From assembly GCA_016648135.1 (NCBI GenBank), contig JADDOH010024909.1, positions 19,049 to 83,048 on the forward strand: a stretch of DNA of 64,000 nt, written 5' to 3'. The stretch is from Agrypnia vestita (lineage: Eukaryota; Arthropoda; Insecta; Trichoptera; Phryganeidae). A program made the translations under genes and the position numbers. The notes beneath the pieces are model-generated. The model did no database searches. It saw only the letters and a list, made by a program, of their open reading frames with translations, and was not told where the DNA came from. Positions 38,089 to 49,984 of the stretch are shown here, one piece after another. Every line of letters begins with the position of its first letter. Position 1 is the first letter of the stretch.

Positions 38089-38385
38089 TTATAATTCTGA
38101 TAGTAATTGTGGGTGAATAATAAGCATGATAGTTTTTTTAGTATAAACCAAATTTATGCAACCATCCCTAAGCCGTTCCATGTTTAAACTTCTGTATATT
38201 TTGTTTATATAGCTAACTAGACTGACTGAAAGGCGTGGAGTAATTAGTGACGAGCCAAGTAGATTATCATAATTATTGAAATCGACATTTAAATACACTT
38301 TAGGTGAAATGAACATGTGATTATTTCTGTCTGCACATACAAGATTTTTTATGCAGCTAACAACCAACGTATTTATTAATTTCAA
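38089..38385 (-). pseudogene. possible LINE RT palm fragment
   Basis: A 98-codon open frame contains KVYLNVDFNNYDNLLGSSLI and SLVSYINKIYRSLN. It resembles the FLDVxxAYDNVxxxxLI block of non-LTR reverse transcriptases. One of the catalytic Asp region residues is plausible (NVDFNNYDN), but similarity is weak. It could be chance in AT-rich DNA. Confidence 0.35.
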
Positions 38386-38929
38386 TGCTTCATTTAAATA
38401 TACATTAGGTTTTAATTTTACCTACTACTATAGAGTAAAAGCTAGCGATCGCCAGACATACGTTATAGTATCAAACCTGAAATGTTATCGTAGATGTACT
38501 TACACTATAGTAAGTAAGATGGTTTGGATGTTATTCATTTGAGTTTGGGGGATTTTGGCAGGTAACAGGTCACACAGGTATGCCCAAAAAATTTGTGAGT
38601 AAAACTTCTTCTTCTTACCTGCTATATAGTATAGATGTATATTTATTAAATATCAATTAATATAAATGGGATTGATTTCGATACATATTTTCTTCGAGAA
38701 TACTCGCTTAACACAGTAGGAATTTCATTAATAATGCAAATGGATGAGTAATTAATAATAATTATTATTAAAAGCGCAATTACTTTTTTGGGATTATATG
38801 GAATAAAATGTGAATTTTATATTTCATATTTAACTGAATCGGCTGACGTGACTATGGAAGGGTTGACTTGGTTTTTTATCTAATAATCGATTGTCTCATA
38901 CCTGTAATCATTATCTTAGCTCATCACAC

Positions 38930-39435
38930 AACAACTTCAGGCTTCTGCGGGGCAGACTTTGGTGCCAGAAGCGCGCAGAGCGGTTGGGTCCGAAGCCGCG
39001 TGGACCGCCGACCGTGGGCCACGACGATTGACTAATTGCGGCCTTCCCCGCAGCCTGCGGGCCCTACGACACCTTACACCGGAGGCTGCGGCTCATTAGA
39101 TCTAGCGCAAGTCGCGGACCAAGGCCGCTGGATCGCGCGCAATCTAAAACAGTTAATGCGGCGTCCCGCGACTCCGACTGTAATACAATGACGGGGCACT
39201 TTATCGAACGGAGCGCTTAACGTGTCCCTCGCCACGGGGCGGAACGTGTATCCAGATGAAACCTTTCTGCGATTCTTTGTTATTGATGCCCGGACTCTCG
39301 CGCTCGGGACCGGGCCTGACTCCTCATCCGGAAAATCACGCGTTCCTCGTCGAGTGTTGTGGCGAGCGTCAGTGGCGGACAAACCTTCAAACTGCCACGA
39401 GAGCTTGACAAAGGCGTCCAATTAATCTGTTTTAT
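38930..39435. other. GC-rich island, about 500 bp
   Basis: Strongly GC- and CpG-rich against AT-rich flanks. It contains open frames on both strands (115 codons on the minus), which is expected from composition alone. Homeodomain-like gactaattgcgg is near 39030. No recognised protein or splice pair. A regulatory element or an unidentified alternative 5' exon are both possible. Confidence 0.3.
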
Positions 39436-39554
39436 TTTTGTTAAGACGATTTGTTATTTTTATATCAGAATTTCGGAATACTGCGGAACATCGTTGCTCT
39501 GGGCTGGACTCATCCAAAAAACGCCCAGAGTCTATGCCTTTCAGATACAAACAC

Positions 39555-40146
39555 TAGTGATGCAACGAATACCACTTTCATGAATACGAATACGAATAAT
39601 TCAACAAGGTTATAAATAATACACCACTATTCTTTTTTTTTACTAAGAGATATAATTAAAATTTACCACCGGCAAATTTTTTTCAAAAAGCACAAATTAG
39701 TTTTATCCGTTTGTACATTCCCAGCGGTCGAAAATAAATATTACTTTTTTCACGCTTACGAAAGGTCATGTTATTAGATTTAATTTTAAATTATTTTATA
39801 AGAGCTAACACTTTAACACACAATGAAAATAAAATGGAACGAACAGTACGTATTACAAAACAAAAAGTACATGAAAAGAGCACCTAACCTTATTAATAAT
39901 CCAACGAAACTAGATGAAAGAACTCCTGTTATGCTATGAAACAAGTTACAATTGACAAATTGAGAACTCAACAAATTCATTCACTCAATGTTAGGGGAAT
40001 CCCCGATAATAGAGTGCGCAGGTGTGTTCGGATACACGGTGCACAGCCAAATCGTAATTTGCATTGCGTTCAGTTATAGATAGTTTGTTTTTAATATTCG
40101 TGATGATATTCGGCGAATACGAATATTCGTATTCGTTGCATCACTA
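39555..40146. mobile_element. hAT-type MITE family C, complete copy
   Basis: Terminal inverted repeats TAGTGATGCAACGAATAC and GTATTCGTTGCATCACTA are exact reverse complements over 18 bp. Flanking 8-mers acaaacac and acaattac match at 6 of 8 positions, consistent with an aged 8-bp target duplication of hAT elements. Internal gaatacgaata motifs are repeated near both ends. Length is 592 bp, with no transposase. Confidence 0.9.
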
Positions 40147-40340
40147 ACAATTACACTACCCAAGCATTACTTCCAGAAATAAAATAATGCGCTCGATCCA
40201 CCTGGCGGCGACGCAGGCGACGACCTGATTTGTAAATAAATAAACATTATTATGGCTAATCTTATCACCCCAGAATAAGGCGACACCCTAGATAAAGTAC
40301 TCGCGCCTAGTTGGTTTTCAACACAGACCACCAAAATATA

Positions 40341-40887
40341 CAGCGTTATTTGGAAAATATTAATAACCTCGCTGGAATATATTCCTGCTTTAATTATAAG
40401 TTGAAAATGTTCAAGCAACAATGACCTAGTGTCAATAGTTATTACGCGACATCTATCTAAGTTTGCATTTTTTTTCAATATTTATGAGTTATTTTTGGAA
40501 AACGTTAAACTATCATTACAATAACTTATATTGAACATGAAAAATTCAGTCCTTTAATACAAATCAAATAAAATAATAAAAACCTTCCAGATCCCATTGG
40601 AAAACAATCCAATCGGAATCTCTGTAAGGTTTTTATCATTTTATTTAACTTGTATTGAAACGAATGAATTTTTCGTAATCGGTATGAGTTACTGATACTG
40701 ATATAAGTTAATAATATTTTAACGCTTTACATGAAATAAGTCAGAAATTTTGAAAAAAAATGCAAATTTTGATATTGCACTCCTTAACTATTGATGTTAT
40801 AGGTCATGGCTGCTTTAACATTTTCGACTCATAATCAAGACAGGAATATAGTCCTGCGAGGTTATTAATGTTTTCCAAATAACCCTG
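40341..40887. mobile_element. MITE family A, complete copy
   Basis: Flanked by TA at 40339-40340 and 40888-40889. Ends are cagcgttatttggaaaatat and ttttccaaataaccctg. The two halves are imperfect reverse complements across the full length, with the palindrome centre near 40610 (ccattggaaaacaatccaat). Confidence 0.9.
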
Positions 40888-41860
40888 TATAGCCATGGAC
40901 CAACATAAACTTCTTGGTACGCAGTCTGCCTCCTAGGTTGTTTCCAATTCGTTAAACTTGTTTAAAAAATTGCTACTATTAAGCAAAATGTTTAGAGTAT
41001 TTTTTGTACCCTTCCAATTTATGTAATGATATATAACGTATCGTGTTTACTACGATAAGGCAGGTAGTAAAAGCGTCAAAATTATTACAGCTGATGCACT
41101 AGCAACAGTAGAATAGGAAGACCAACCGCAAGTACAGTACTCAAAGTTCGTTGTCTTGGATTTGGAAAACTGGAAGAAAAAATGGCTCGTATCGGCACCC
41201 AAGGGACAAGACCACGCGAAAGACCTCAAAGAAGAAAACGGTAAAATTTTATTGAAAAGGAAAAGATCATCGTGATATCAGAATTTTGAATAATATAAAC
41301 GTAGTAAATTGCAACAAAATGCTACATTAAAATTGATTTAGTTACCTTCCTGCTACTGAAGAACATTAATTATGTATAAAACAATCAACAACACGAAATT
41401 AATACTTAATTTTATTTTAAATAAAATGTTATTCCAACTTTTTTATTTTATAAAGCTGTTATCAAAAATAAAATATTTACGAGTGATCTATGTTAACGTG
41501 GTATTTCAAACCACACAAAAGAAATGATCGATTGATTTTCAATGGCTTCCATCATACTACTTAATATTGTATGATAGAAGCTTGACCCACATTTGGGTAG
41601 ATGCAACTTCACTATCTATTTAACCAAAAACCAGAATCTTTAAACATTATCTAATAAACCTTAATATAAATCTGTAACTGAACAAATCCGTCAAACCTAT
41701 TCAATTAGCAAACTAAAATTGCATTCAATTAATACAAGCCAAATAAAGTAATTGAAAATCTTAGTCAATTTTTTTACATGAAATAAATCATAAAAACAAT
41801 AAATATTGATATTGGGACATCGTTGCTGAAACACTTTCATCGTAATACAGGCAAGACTAT

Positions 41861-42190
41861 CGGCCGTGTTCTGGAATCAGCAATTTAGCTATTTCTATAT
41901 CTTTGTATCTTGACAGTTATTGTATAACATTGTAATGCCCCCAATTTTGACGTTTTAAGTTTGACAGGTTTGAAATTAATGAATTCAATCAATTAGAAAC
42001 CTCATTGTTCATAATTGTGAGTAACATGAAGTTTGTTTGCTTTTTAGTGCTTTCTGATCGATTCATTAATGTCAAACCTGTCAAACATAAAACGTCAAAA
42101 TTGGCGGCATTACGATGTTATACTATAACTGTCAAGATACAGAAATGGCAATACTGCTTTTTTACTGCGTATTGTGGACAGGCTCTATAA
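41861..42190. repeat. MITE family B copy
   Basis: cggccgtgttctggaatcag at the left. Inner arms tttgacaggtttgaaattaa and its reverse complement are near 42070, and the mirrored atgttatactataactgtca block follows. Right end near tactgcgtattgtgga. Confidence 0.65.
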
Positions 42191-42276
42191 TAGACACTGG
42201 GTGAATAATCTATATTATAATTACCCCAAAATCTGTCTTGATTTTAATAGTATGTATAAGTATCTACATACGTATA

Positions 42277-42804
42277 CAGGGTTATTCAGAAAACATTCAT
42301 AACCGCGCAGGACTATATTTCTTGACCTTGATTATTAGTTGAAAATATTCGAGCAACTATGACCTAATATCGATGGGGTAATGCAATATCAAAGTTGCAT
42401 TTTTTTTTTCAACATTTCTGACTTATTTTTTACAAAACGTTGAACTACGAGTATCATTATAGTAACTTATATCGATTACGAAAAATTCATTCGTTTCAAT
42501 ACAAGTTAAATAAAATGATAAAAACCCTGCAGAAATTCCAATTACAATTTGAAGGTTTTTATTATTTTATTTGACATGTATTAAAGGGAATGAATTTTTC
42601 ATATTCGATATAAGTTACTGTAATCTAATAATCCAATGTTTTACATAAAAAAAGTCAGAAATATCAAAAAAAATGCAATGTTTGATGTCGCATATCTTCG
42701 CAACTATTCATATTAGGTCATGGTTACTTGAACATTTTCGACTCATAAATCAATGCAGGAATATAGAACCTGCGAGGTTATTAATGTTTTCCAAATAACA
42801 ATAC
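42277..42804. mobile_element. MITE family A, complete copy
   Basis: Preceded by TA. Starts cagggttattcagaaaacat and ends tttccaaataacaat, a degraded terminus. Palindromic throughout, as in the other complete copies. Confidence 0.85.
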
Positions 42805-43263
42805 ATAAATACAATGATAAAACTGAATGCTTGTCTCTCGGATACCCCTCCCTAGACCAAATTTTATATTTTTTGTTATTATTATGTATTTAGAACCTAC
42901 ACTAAACTAAAATACAGATACAGTTACGTATTCGAATGTACGCACCTGTCCCAACTGATGTTTTACGATGATTTTGAACTACGCGATACGGTAGCAATTA
43001 AAATACCATTTATCTAATTTTCCGGCAATAATCTGTCGATAACGATGGCATATTACTATTTTTTATTTATTTACAACCTTAATAAAATAAAATGCTATAA
43101 CCGCACACTTCTCCTTAACAAAGTTAACAGCAAGCAGATTTTGTTTGCTTTATTTGCTATCCGGCCCATTGTTTTACATTGCCAGGCTACTCAATATGCC
43201 ATTGTTTTATGTTGCTCTTTGATGATTTAAATCTTGCGAGGCTAATTATACATATGAGATTGT

Positions 43264-43375
43264 CGGCCATATTCTGAAATAAGCAAAATTGATTTTTATG
43301 TATCTTGGCAGTTACTGTATAACATTGTAATGCCGTCAATTTTGACGTTTTGTGTGACAGATTTGAAAATAGTGA
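43264..43375. repeat. MITE family B, left-end fragment
   Basis: cggccatattctgaaataag, ttggcagttactgtataaca and gtcaattttgacgttttgtg match the left arm of family B. It stops before the centre. Confidence 0.6.
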
Positions 43376-43379
43376 ACGT

Positions 43380-43640
43380 TTTGATGATCATCATCACTCT
43401 TGGCTCTACAACCCCTGGTAGGTTTTGGCCTCCTCAAGTCTTCCTCCACTCATCTCGATTTAGTGCCAGCTCTCTCCAGTTCAGAATCTCCAAGGTAGAT
43501 ATGTCTTTGAGGACGTTGTCACTCTTAATTTTGATGATACCATTGTATAAACAAAGCATTTTTTGTGAATGGTCACGAATTGAGATCACGGTGGACACTT
43601 TAACTTGTTTAGTTAACCTGGAAACGTAGATTTGGGAATA
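43380..43640 (+). repeat. possible repeat-derived open frame, unclassified
   Basis: An open stretch with less AT bias (ggctctacaacccctggtag, cctccactcatctcgattta). It gave me the impression of repeat-derived sequence, but I cannot name a family. No splice sites support a host exon. Confidence 0.25.
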
Positions 43641-44858
43641 TCCTCACCTAAAAGCATCTTGTGGGACATCGATTTAAGCAATAGTGAGTATATGTCTTCA
43701 TTGTACCAGATCTCTACGGTTACATAACAATGCCTACATCGAAACAGGCCTGTACAATTCATGATAGAACGAGGATTTTTAAGTGAGTTTTGCGTACGTA
43801 CTGATATAAAAAATTCATCAATTCATTTATCTCATCTTTACTCAAACGTGCCTTCAAGTAAAGTCAGAGGCGGGCAGGCACCGTAGCCTCGCGTACAAGA
43901 CTTGTTGGGAAGTTTGCAGAAATCCTCCTCGATAAACTCAACCCTCTGATTTTTAATATGTACCTATATAATAATACATAAAAACATAATTAAATAAGAG
44001 CGTGGTTTTTAAGAAAAAATATTTTTATGATCAATTTATAACATTAATTAATTTTTAATTCGGCAATGTTGTACCAAAAGATCAAAAGTAGATTTAGTAG
44101 TAGCTATAATTGTGTCGAAAAATATTACTGTCATATTTTGTAATTAATTAACAATAAAAAAAATTGAAATAAAAATTGCACTTACACTTAAACTTAGAGA
44201 CGTGGAAAATATTACATTATATAGACTTTAATCTTGAAGAGATATTACGCATAACTTGAAACAATGTTAGCAATCCATACAGACAATCTGCTATCACGTG
44301 TTATTAAATATACTATTTTATATAAATATTTCAAGAGTAGGTAGGTAATCAACTTAATTAAAGGCTTAACAATTATGCTCCGTACATTTTCGCTGAACCA
44401 TTGTCAGTGTTGATGTAACAAGATTCAAAATGATGTTGCCTTTACACTCGAAATTAAGTTTTATTTAACCAATACGGTTGCAACGAGGGATCTGACATAC
44501 ATACTCTGTTTCACTTTACTTTAGCGGGCCACAACAATCCAGCCGCACGGAATAAATCACTTGGAGTACCGTGGTAAATGATCACACTCATGAACAATGT
44601 ATAGCACCAAAGTGCATTCATAACATGTTGTTTGCTATCTGGCCATACCTTCGTATGCTATTGTGTGATTATTTTGTAATCACAAACTGTGATAAAATTG
44701 TTTATAAAACGATAGTGCACGTAATATCATTTATTTTCCGTTTCAACCTATTCGTAAATATGTACATATATGACACGTACAAAATAATGTTTGTACATAT
44801 ACGTATTTAAAAGTTTTATGTTCGTTATAAGCACTGTTTTAGTGGAGGAGATTTTTAG

Positions 44859-45455
44859 TAGGGTTGCATCCGATACCGATACATCGGCGACATCGTGGGT
44901 TTTCCGATGTATCGGAATCCAAAGCGATATTAATTTGCCGATACATTTTGAATTTCGCACTACAGATAATCCATGTGGTAAACGCGCCATCTTCGTGCTT
45001 GATTGACGCGGCACAATTTATCTACGCTCGGGGACTCCCCGTGTTTCATAATTTCATTCCAACACAGAATACGTGTCACATTAATATTCTTACTATTCTC
45101 CAACTAAGAAAAAAGCTTGCGCTATGAAAATGGGACTAAATTGCTGGTATCCTGGAATGGGGCTCAAATAACCGACCACCAGATCACTATATACTACAAC
45201 AACAAGCTACTCATATAATAATCTGAACGTCATGTTCTGACAATTAAATTTTAAATTTCATTTTAAAGTAAACATTCTAAATAAATATTATACAAGTAAT
45301 TTCGTCTGTTTCTAATCTAAACTCGCAACTTTTCCACATTTTGAAATCTTCACTGTCCGCTCCGGTATCGGTATAAGTATCGGTATTGTCGATACTTTTT
45401 TATAAATACCGGTATCGGTATAGTATCGGCAAAAGTGCGTATCGATGCATCCCTA
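44859..45455. mobile_element. hAT-type MITE family D, complete copy
   Basis: Ends TAGGGTTGCATCCGATAC and GTATCGATGCATCCCTA form imperfect terminal inverted repeats. Flanking 8-mers atttttag (44851-44858) and atttttgt (45456-45463) match at 6 of 8. Subterminal regions are packed with CGATAC/GTATCG repeats (ccgataccgatacatcgg; ccggtatcggtatagtatcgg), a common hAT arrangement for transposase binding. Length is 597 bp. The right flank is a hammerhead-like repeat. Confidence 0.9.
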
Positions 45456-45459
45456 ATTT

Positions 45460-45510
45460 TTGTCTACTGGTTTCGAGGCATGTCCGTCTCTTCGTCAGGT
45501 CAGTACCGAC
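45460..45510 (-). ncRNA. hammerhead-ribozyme-like motif interrupted by a hAT MITE
   Basis: Minus strand: CTGACGA (45498-45492), one extra A, a weakened hairpin GAG...CTC, GAAA, minimal helix III AC-ca-GT, cleavage triplet GTA, then GACA. The hAT target duplication begins within the 3' strand of helix I (GACAAAAAT), so the MITE cut the motif. Its relative is 57964-58027. Helix II is degraded. Confidence 0.45.
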
Positions 45511-46322
45511 TCTTTGTCAGGACAAACAAGCGTCTTATTAAGTCAGGAAAAAAGGTGAAGAAGCGGTATAAGTAAAAATCTCCATAAGTGGTTATATACT
45601 AACATAACAGAAATTTTGTTAAAATGCCTGACCACAAAGTTAATTCTTGAATATTGAAAATATTAATAACCAGCCGTACATCCGAGAAAAATCATGGGAA
45701 ATAATAATTGCAGGATTTTGAAGCTGAAAATCCGTGAATAGAAAACCATTTGCTTTTTTTTAAATTGATTATTCGTTTAAACCTAAAACTAAATATAATA
45801 ATATAAAAACGTCAAGACCGTGTAATTTTGACCTTTGCGTGTTGCTTGAACCGCGCGCTGATTGCGTGTCGCACTCTAATCATCTAAAGTTTTATTTCCA
45901 GCAAGTTACGATATTACGGACCGATAGACAGACAGACAGACATAATTATTATTATATTACATTATTATATTTAGATATTTTAAAAATACATTTATTACAC
46001 AGGAATCAACACATATCTCGAGCGCTTTAACCGTTCCTAACATTACAAGCGCGTTACTTAGTACGGACGCGGTGCAGAAGGAAATCCAAATGGTGTAGAT
46101 CGTGCCTAAAGGTAATTGTATAAAAATATCAGTTACGAAGGTCACTTGTCTCGTTGTCGGTTGCAAGATGTGCGCTTGGAAAATTACCATTAACTCTTTA
46201 TTTACAACTTTATTCAATACCTGCATCTCAATCATAAAATGACTTGAGTATATTGTGTCCCCAGTCCTCGCGTACCGATTCACAGAAAATTAGTATATAC
46301 ATATATACGTACTTGCATTATA

Positions 46323-47090
46323 TACAGGGTCTCACAACTAGTAACGAAAACTTAGGGGGATTATTCCTCATTATTTTGAATAGAAAATGTTCTTTACACT
46401 TTGGGTGAAATGTCGACAGTTACGGAATTAAGCGACATTTTGCTGTTTCTGTTTTTTTTTTAATGAGAAACTAACAGAATAATGGGTACTTAAAAATATA
46501 TTATTTTACACTCAGCCTGTTATCCAAATTACAAGTGTCTTACTAGCAACATGCATAAGTATATTCAGTGTACCAATGTGTAGTGTGATCATGTAAAAAT
46601 ACGTAACTAAATAATTAATTTAAAGTGTTCTACGGGTTCAGATTATTGTCAAGAAAATTGTGTAGGAGTAACTTTTTGAATGCTGGTGCTTATACGGGGT
46701 TTAACAGGCTAATTTATGCCAGATAAAGAAAGAGAATCAATAACTCCACTGATAATCTTATGTAGCACAACAAGATTCGCTTGCTGTCAAGATTGATAAA
46801 AGTCAAATAAAAATTTTAAAACCTTGCACAATTTTGAAAAATATTATTTTCGCAAGGTTTTTGTCATTTTATTTGACCCGTATTAAAGCGAATAAATTTT
46901 AAATATTAAAAGTTGCTGTACAGATAGTCTTACAGCGTTTTATAGAAAAGTCAGAAATATCGATATAAATTTGCAAATTTTAATGTCGCTTATCTCCGTA
47001 CCTGTCGACATTTCATCCAAAGTGTAAAGAATATTTTCTATTCAAAATTTAACGATTTTATACTCCCCCCGAAGTTTTTGCTACTAGATA
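46323..47090. repeat. MITE family E, long palindromic element
   Basis: The left end is cagggtctcacaactagtaa and the right end is ttttgctactagatataag. Long inner arms include ttctttacactttgggtgaa-atgtcgacag and its reverse complement at 47005-47035. It shares the central ataaaaacctt / caaggtttttgtcattttat block with family A. Related copy at 55460. Confidence 0.75.
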
Positions 47091-47394
47091 TAAGACTAAA
47101 TTCTGAAAACAAGCCGGTCTTCGTCCGGATGTAGGTTTTAGTATTATCCTTCAAATTAAAAAGCCTAGTTGTTCTTTAAGTGTTATTACTGGTGTGATGA
47201 TAGTATTGCAGACAGGTAATTTCTGCCCAGGAATTTTGATTTTAGACCTGGATACGGTTCTCGATTTCATCACATTTCTCGGAATGCGGCAGAACGAAAA
47301 CAATGACAAATCTGATATAACGAATAATTCCGTTATCACATTCGAACACCTGCGACGTGTTATCGTTTCCCCAGAGATGCCACTAATAATATAT

Positions 47395-47715
47395 GAGTTA
47401 TTAGGCGCGCTTCACAATGCCAAGCGGGGACCGCGGCGGGTGTAACCTTGCCGGCCGCGCATCTTGGCAGCCGCCGCCTCCGAGCGGCCCTCCGCCCGCG
47501 TCACTAATTTTACCGTCGCTTAATGAAGCAATCTCCGTCACGTCTCCGCGGAAACTAAATGCAAGGCAACAAACAGCTTGGAAATATTATTTTTATCCCT
47601 TTGAAAAGTTGATCTTTACCCGAAACTATTAAAAGCGAGCCGGACCGAATGGCAGATTTTTTCCTACGAACGGGAGGATTTGTCGGGCGCGGAGAGCGGA
47701 ACGGTTATTGGAATT
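47395..47715. other. GC-rich island
   Basis: CpG-rich stretch (gccggccgcgcatcttggca, ccgcctccgagcggccctcc) ending against a MITE family A copy. No recognised exon or promoter motif. Confidence 0.3.
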
Positions 47716-47722
47716 TCATATA

Positions 47723-48260
47723 CAGGGTTATTTGGAAAACATTAATAACCTCGCAGGGCTATATTCCTGCCTTGATTATGAGTTGAAAATGTTCAAGCTA
47801 TTATGACCTAATATCAATAGTTAAAGAAATATGCGACATCAAAGTTTGCATTTTTTTTTTGCAATATTTATGACTTATTTTTTGTAAAACGTTGGACTAT
47901 CACTACAGTAACTCATATTGATTACGAAAAATTCATTCGTTTCAATACAAGTTAAATAAAATGATAAAAACCCTGAAAAAATCTAGTTGGAATGTTTTCC
48001 AATTGGAATTCGAAGGTTTTTATTTTTTTTATTTGACTTGTATTAAAGAGAATAAATTTTTCATATTCGATATAAGTTACTGTAATGATAGTCCAACGTT
48101 TTACAAAAAATAAGTCATAAATATTGAAAAAAAAATGTAAACTTTGATGTCGCATATCTCCATAACTATTGATATTAGGTCATGATAGCTTCAACATTTT
48201 CGACTCATAATCAAGGCAGGAGTATAGTCCTGCGGGTTTAATGTTTTACAAATAACCCTG
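47723..48260. mobile_element. MITE family A, best complete copy
   Basis: Flanked by TA at 47721-47722 and 48261-48262. Ends are cagggttatttggaaaacat and ttttacaaataaccctg. The palindrome centre is attccaattggaat-like sequence near 47990-48010. It is 538 bp, without a coding frame. Transcribed across an intron, it would fold as a very long double-stranded RNA. Confidence 0.92.
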
Positions 48261-48269
48261 TATAGGAAG

Positions 48270-49625
48270 AGAGTCGTAAAATCCCGATAAATTTAAAAAA
48301 TTTTTTTTTTACAATTTTAAAATACTGGACAATACTTTTCAAAAATATTCCGGATCCAAAAGAAATAAAATTAAAAAATAGAGATAAAAACAGCCTTAAA
48401 ATTTACATCATTTATTTGCCATCATCCGCACCATCATCGGCCGTTTTCAAAGCACCGCTGGATGATGGCCGCCCGAGAGCCTCCCACTTTCCTCCATCCG
48501 TTTATACTTGCAGCCACATTCTTATTTTATTTTTTTAACAAACAGGTCATTATCGACCCTGGTATACGGTCCTAGAGTGTTATAAGAACACAAAGTATAG
48601 ATATTTTATGAACATTTTGAAAATGGTTCTATCTTCCTGATTCCCTCCTAGTACCACTGGATGACCATATTAATAAAATATATAAAAATATATATTAGTT
48701 TAACGTAAGAACATTCCCCTCTGTTAATATTTTTTAATGTTTATAATATGTGTATTAATAGCACTGATAAAGAGTACGCTATTTTTTTTATTTTGAAAGA
48801 GTGATTGATTAACGCAATAGTAACAAAATTGCGTAATATTTAATTAATTTCAATCAATGGTCTTCATCTTTTGTCTGCAGTGGAAATAAGTACTGCCTAC
48901 TTTAAATATTATATTTTTGTAATATTTTAGTCATATATTAAATATCACCTTTTATTTATTCTTCGTTTTTTCATGAAATAAATGATGTGTAAATTTGAAA
49001 CAATATTAATATAAAAAAGTATGTAATATCATGTTACAGCTTGAAATATTTTTAAATAATATTTTTATTATTGAAAAAAAACTAAAAGAGATCTAAAAAA
49101 CGTACCTCACTTTCGAATTACGTTATTTGAAATTTTGATTGCTTTTAAACGATTTACAAACGATATCTTTATAAAGCCACTTTTATCTAAAAATTCGATG
49201 GATTCGTAGGCATTATCAAATATATTATCACCGGATTGTGATTATAAAGTGGTACGTAATACAAATTGATTAAAAACTTAAAGCGGTAAACAGTCAGAAT
49301 TTTATTTGGGATAATATAAAACAGTTTAAACAGTTAATTAATAAAGTTAATTTTAACCAAAAAATGTTAAATCAATTAGTTTTTTTAAAATCAAAATTTT
49401 ATTAGAATGATTGGGAATAAATATGTATTATTTTAACAGAGCGCGTGGCTTTTTAATTTTATTTTACTTGTATACTTATATCATTGTTTTCTTAAAGCCA
49501 GCTAATTGCTGTTTTATTTACACAGTTCCGTATTTACAAAAAACGTTTGTTTTTAGAGCATTAAAACTGATTAGAAATGGATTAATTCCCGAGCGGTAAT
49601 ATTATGATTGAATAGATTTATATCA
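48270..49625. other. AT-rich, no gene seen
   Basis: Only a short GC-richer patch (48420-48510) with catcatcgg repeats breaks an otherwise featureless AT-rich stretch. Confidence 0.4.
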
Positions 49626-49629
49626 AAAG

Positions 49630-49916
49630 CAGCCGCGATGACGGCGCGGCGCCGCGACTCGCGTTTCTGAAGGAAGAAATTTCACTTTCATTCGATACCG
49701 GTCCGGTATTGGTTGCTCAGGAAAAGTTACAGCCCAGACGTGATTGCGGCACCATTCAAATCTAATGTGTGGGTAGGTACTTGGTTAAGGTCGCTACACA
49801 CGCGCAGAGTTCACTGCGCAAGCGGCTTTGCGCAGTCGTACAAGTCGGCGTGCGCGCTTCGTTGTGTTCCCTTGTTCATTTTTAGAAGATTAACAAGCGA
49901 GTGTGATCCGGCCACA
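49630..49916 (+). promoter_or_regulatory. CpG-rich region upstream of a polypyrimidine initiator
   Basis: GC-rich sequence (gacggcgcggcgccgcgact, cgcgcagagttcactgcgca) directly before a CACACTTTTTCTC polypyrimidine (TCT-type) initiator at about 49917 on the plus strand. TCT initiators typify ribosomal-protein and other translation genes in insects. Confidence 0.35.
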
Positions 49917-49984
49917 CTTTTTCTCAGATCTTTTCTTACTTCGGTGACGTCAGCGACGTTATTTATTCGTGAAAATTTTAAAAT
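49917..49984 (+). other. candidate noncoding first exon of an unidentified plus-strand gene
   Basis: Starts at a C(+1)TTTTTC initiator, carries a perfect CRE-like TGACGTCA at 49945-49952, and ends aaaat|GTAAGT. An ending of AT before the donor would split a start codon, as in many short translation-gene first exons. I found no downstream exon that continues it convincingly, so the gene is unidentified. It runs opposite to Pdp1. Confidence 0.35.

Noticed and set aside
39074..39421. 115-codon minus-strand open frame
   Set aside because: Open frames on both strands are expected in this GC-rich island. No start context, splice signal or recognisable domain.
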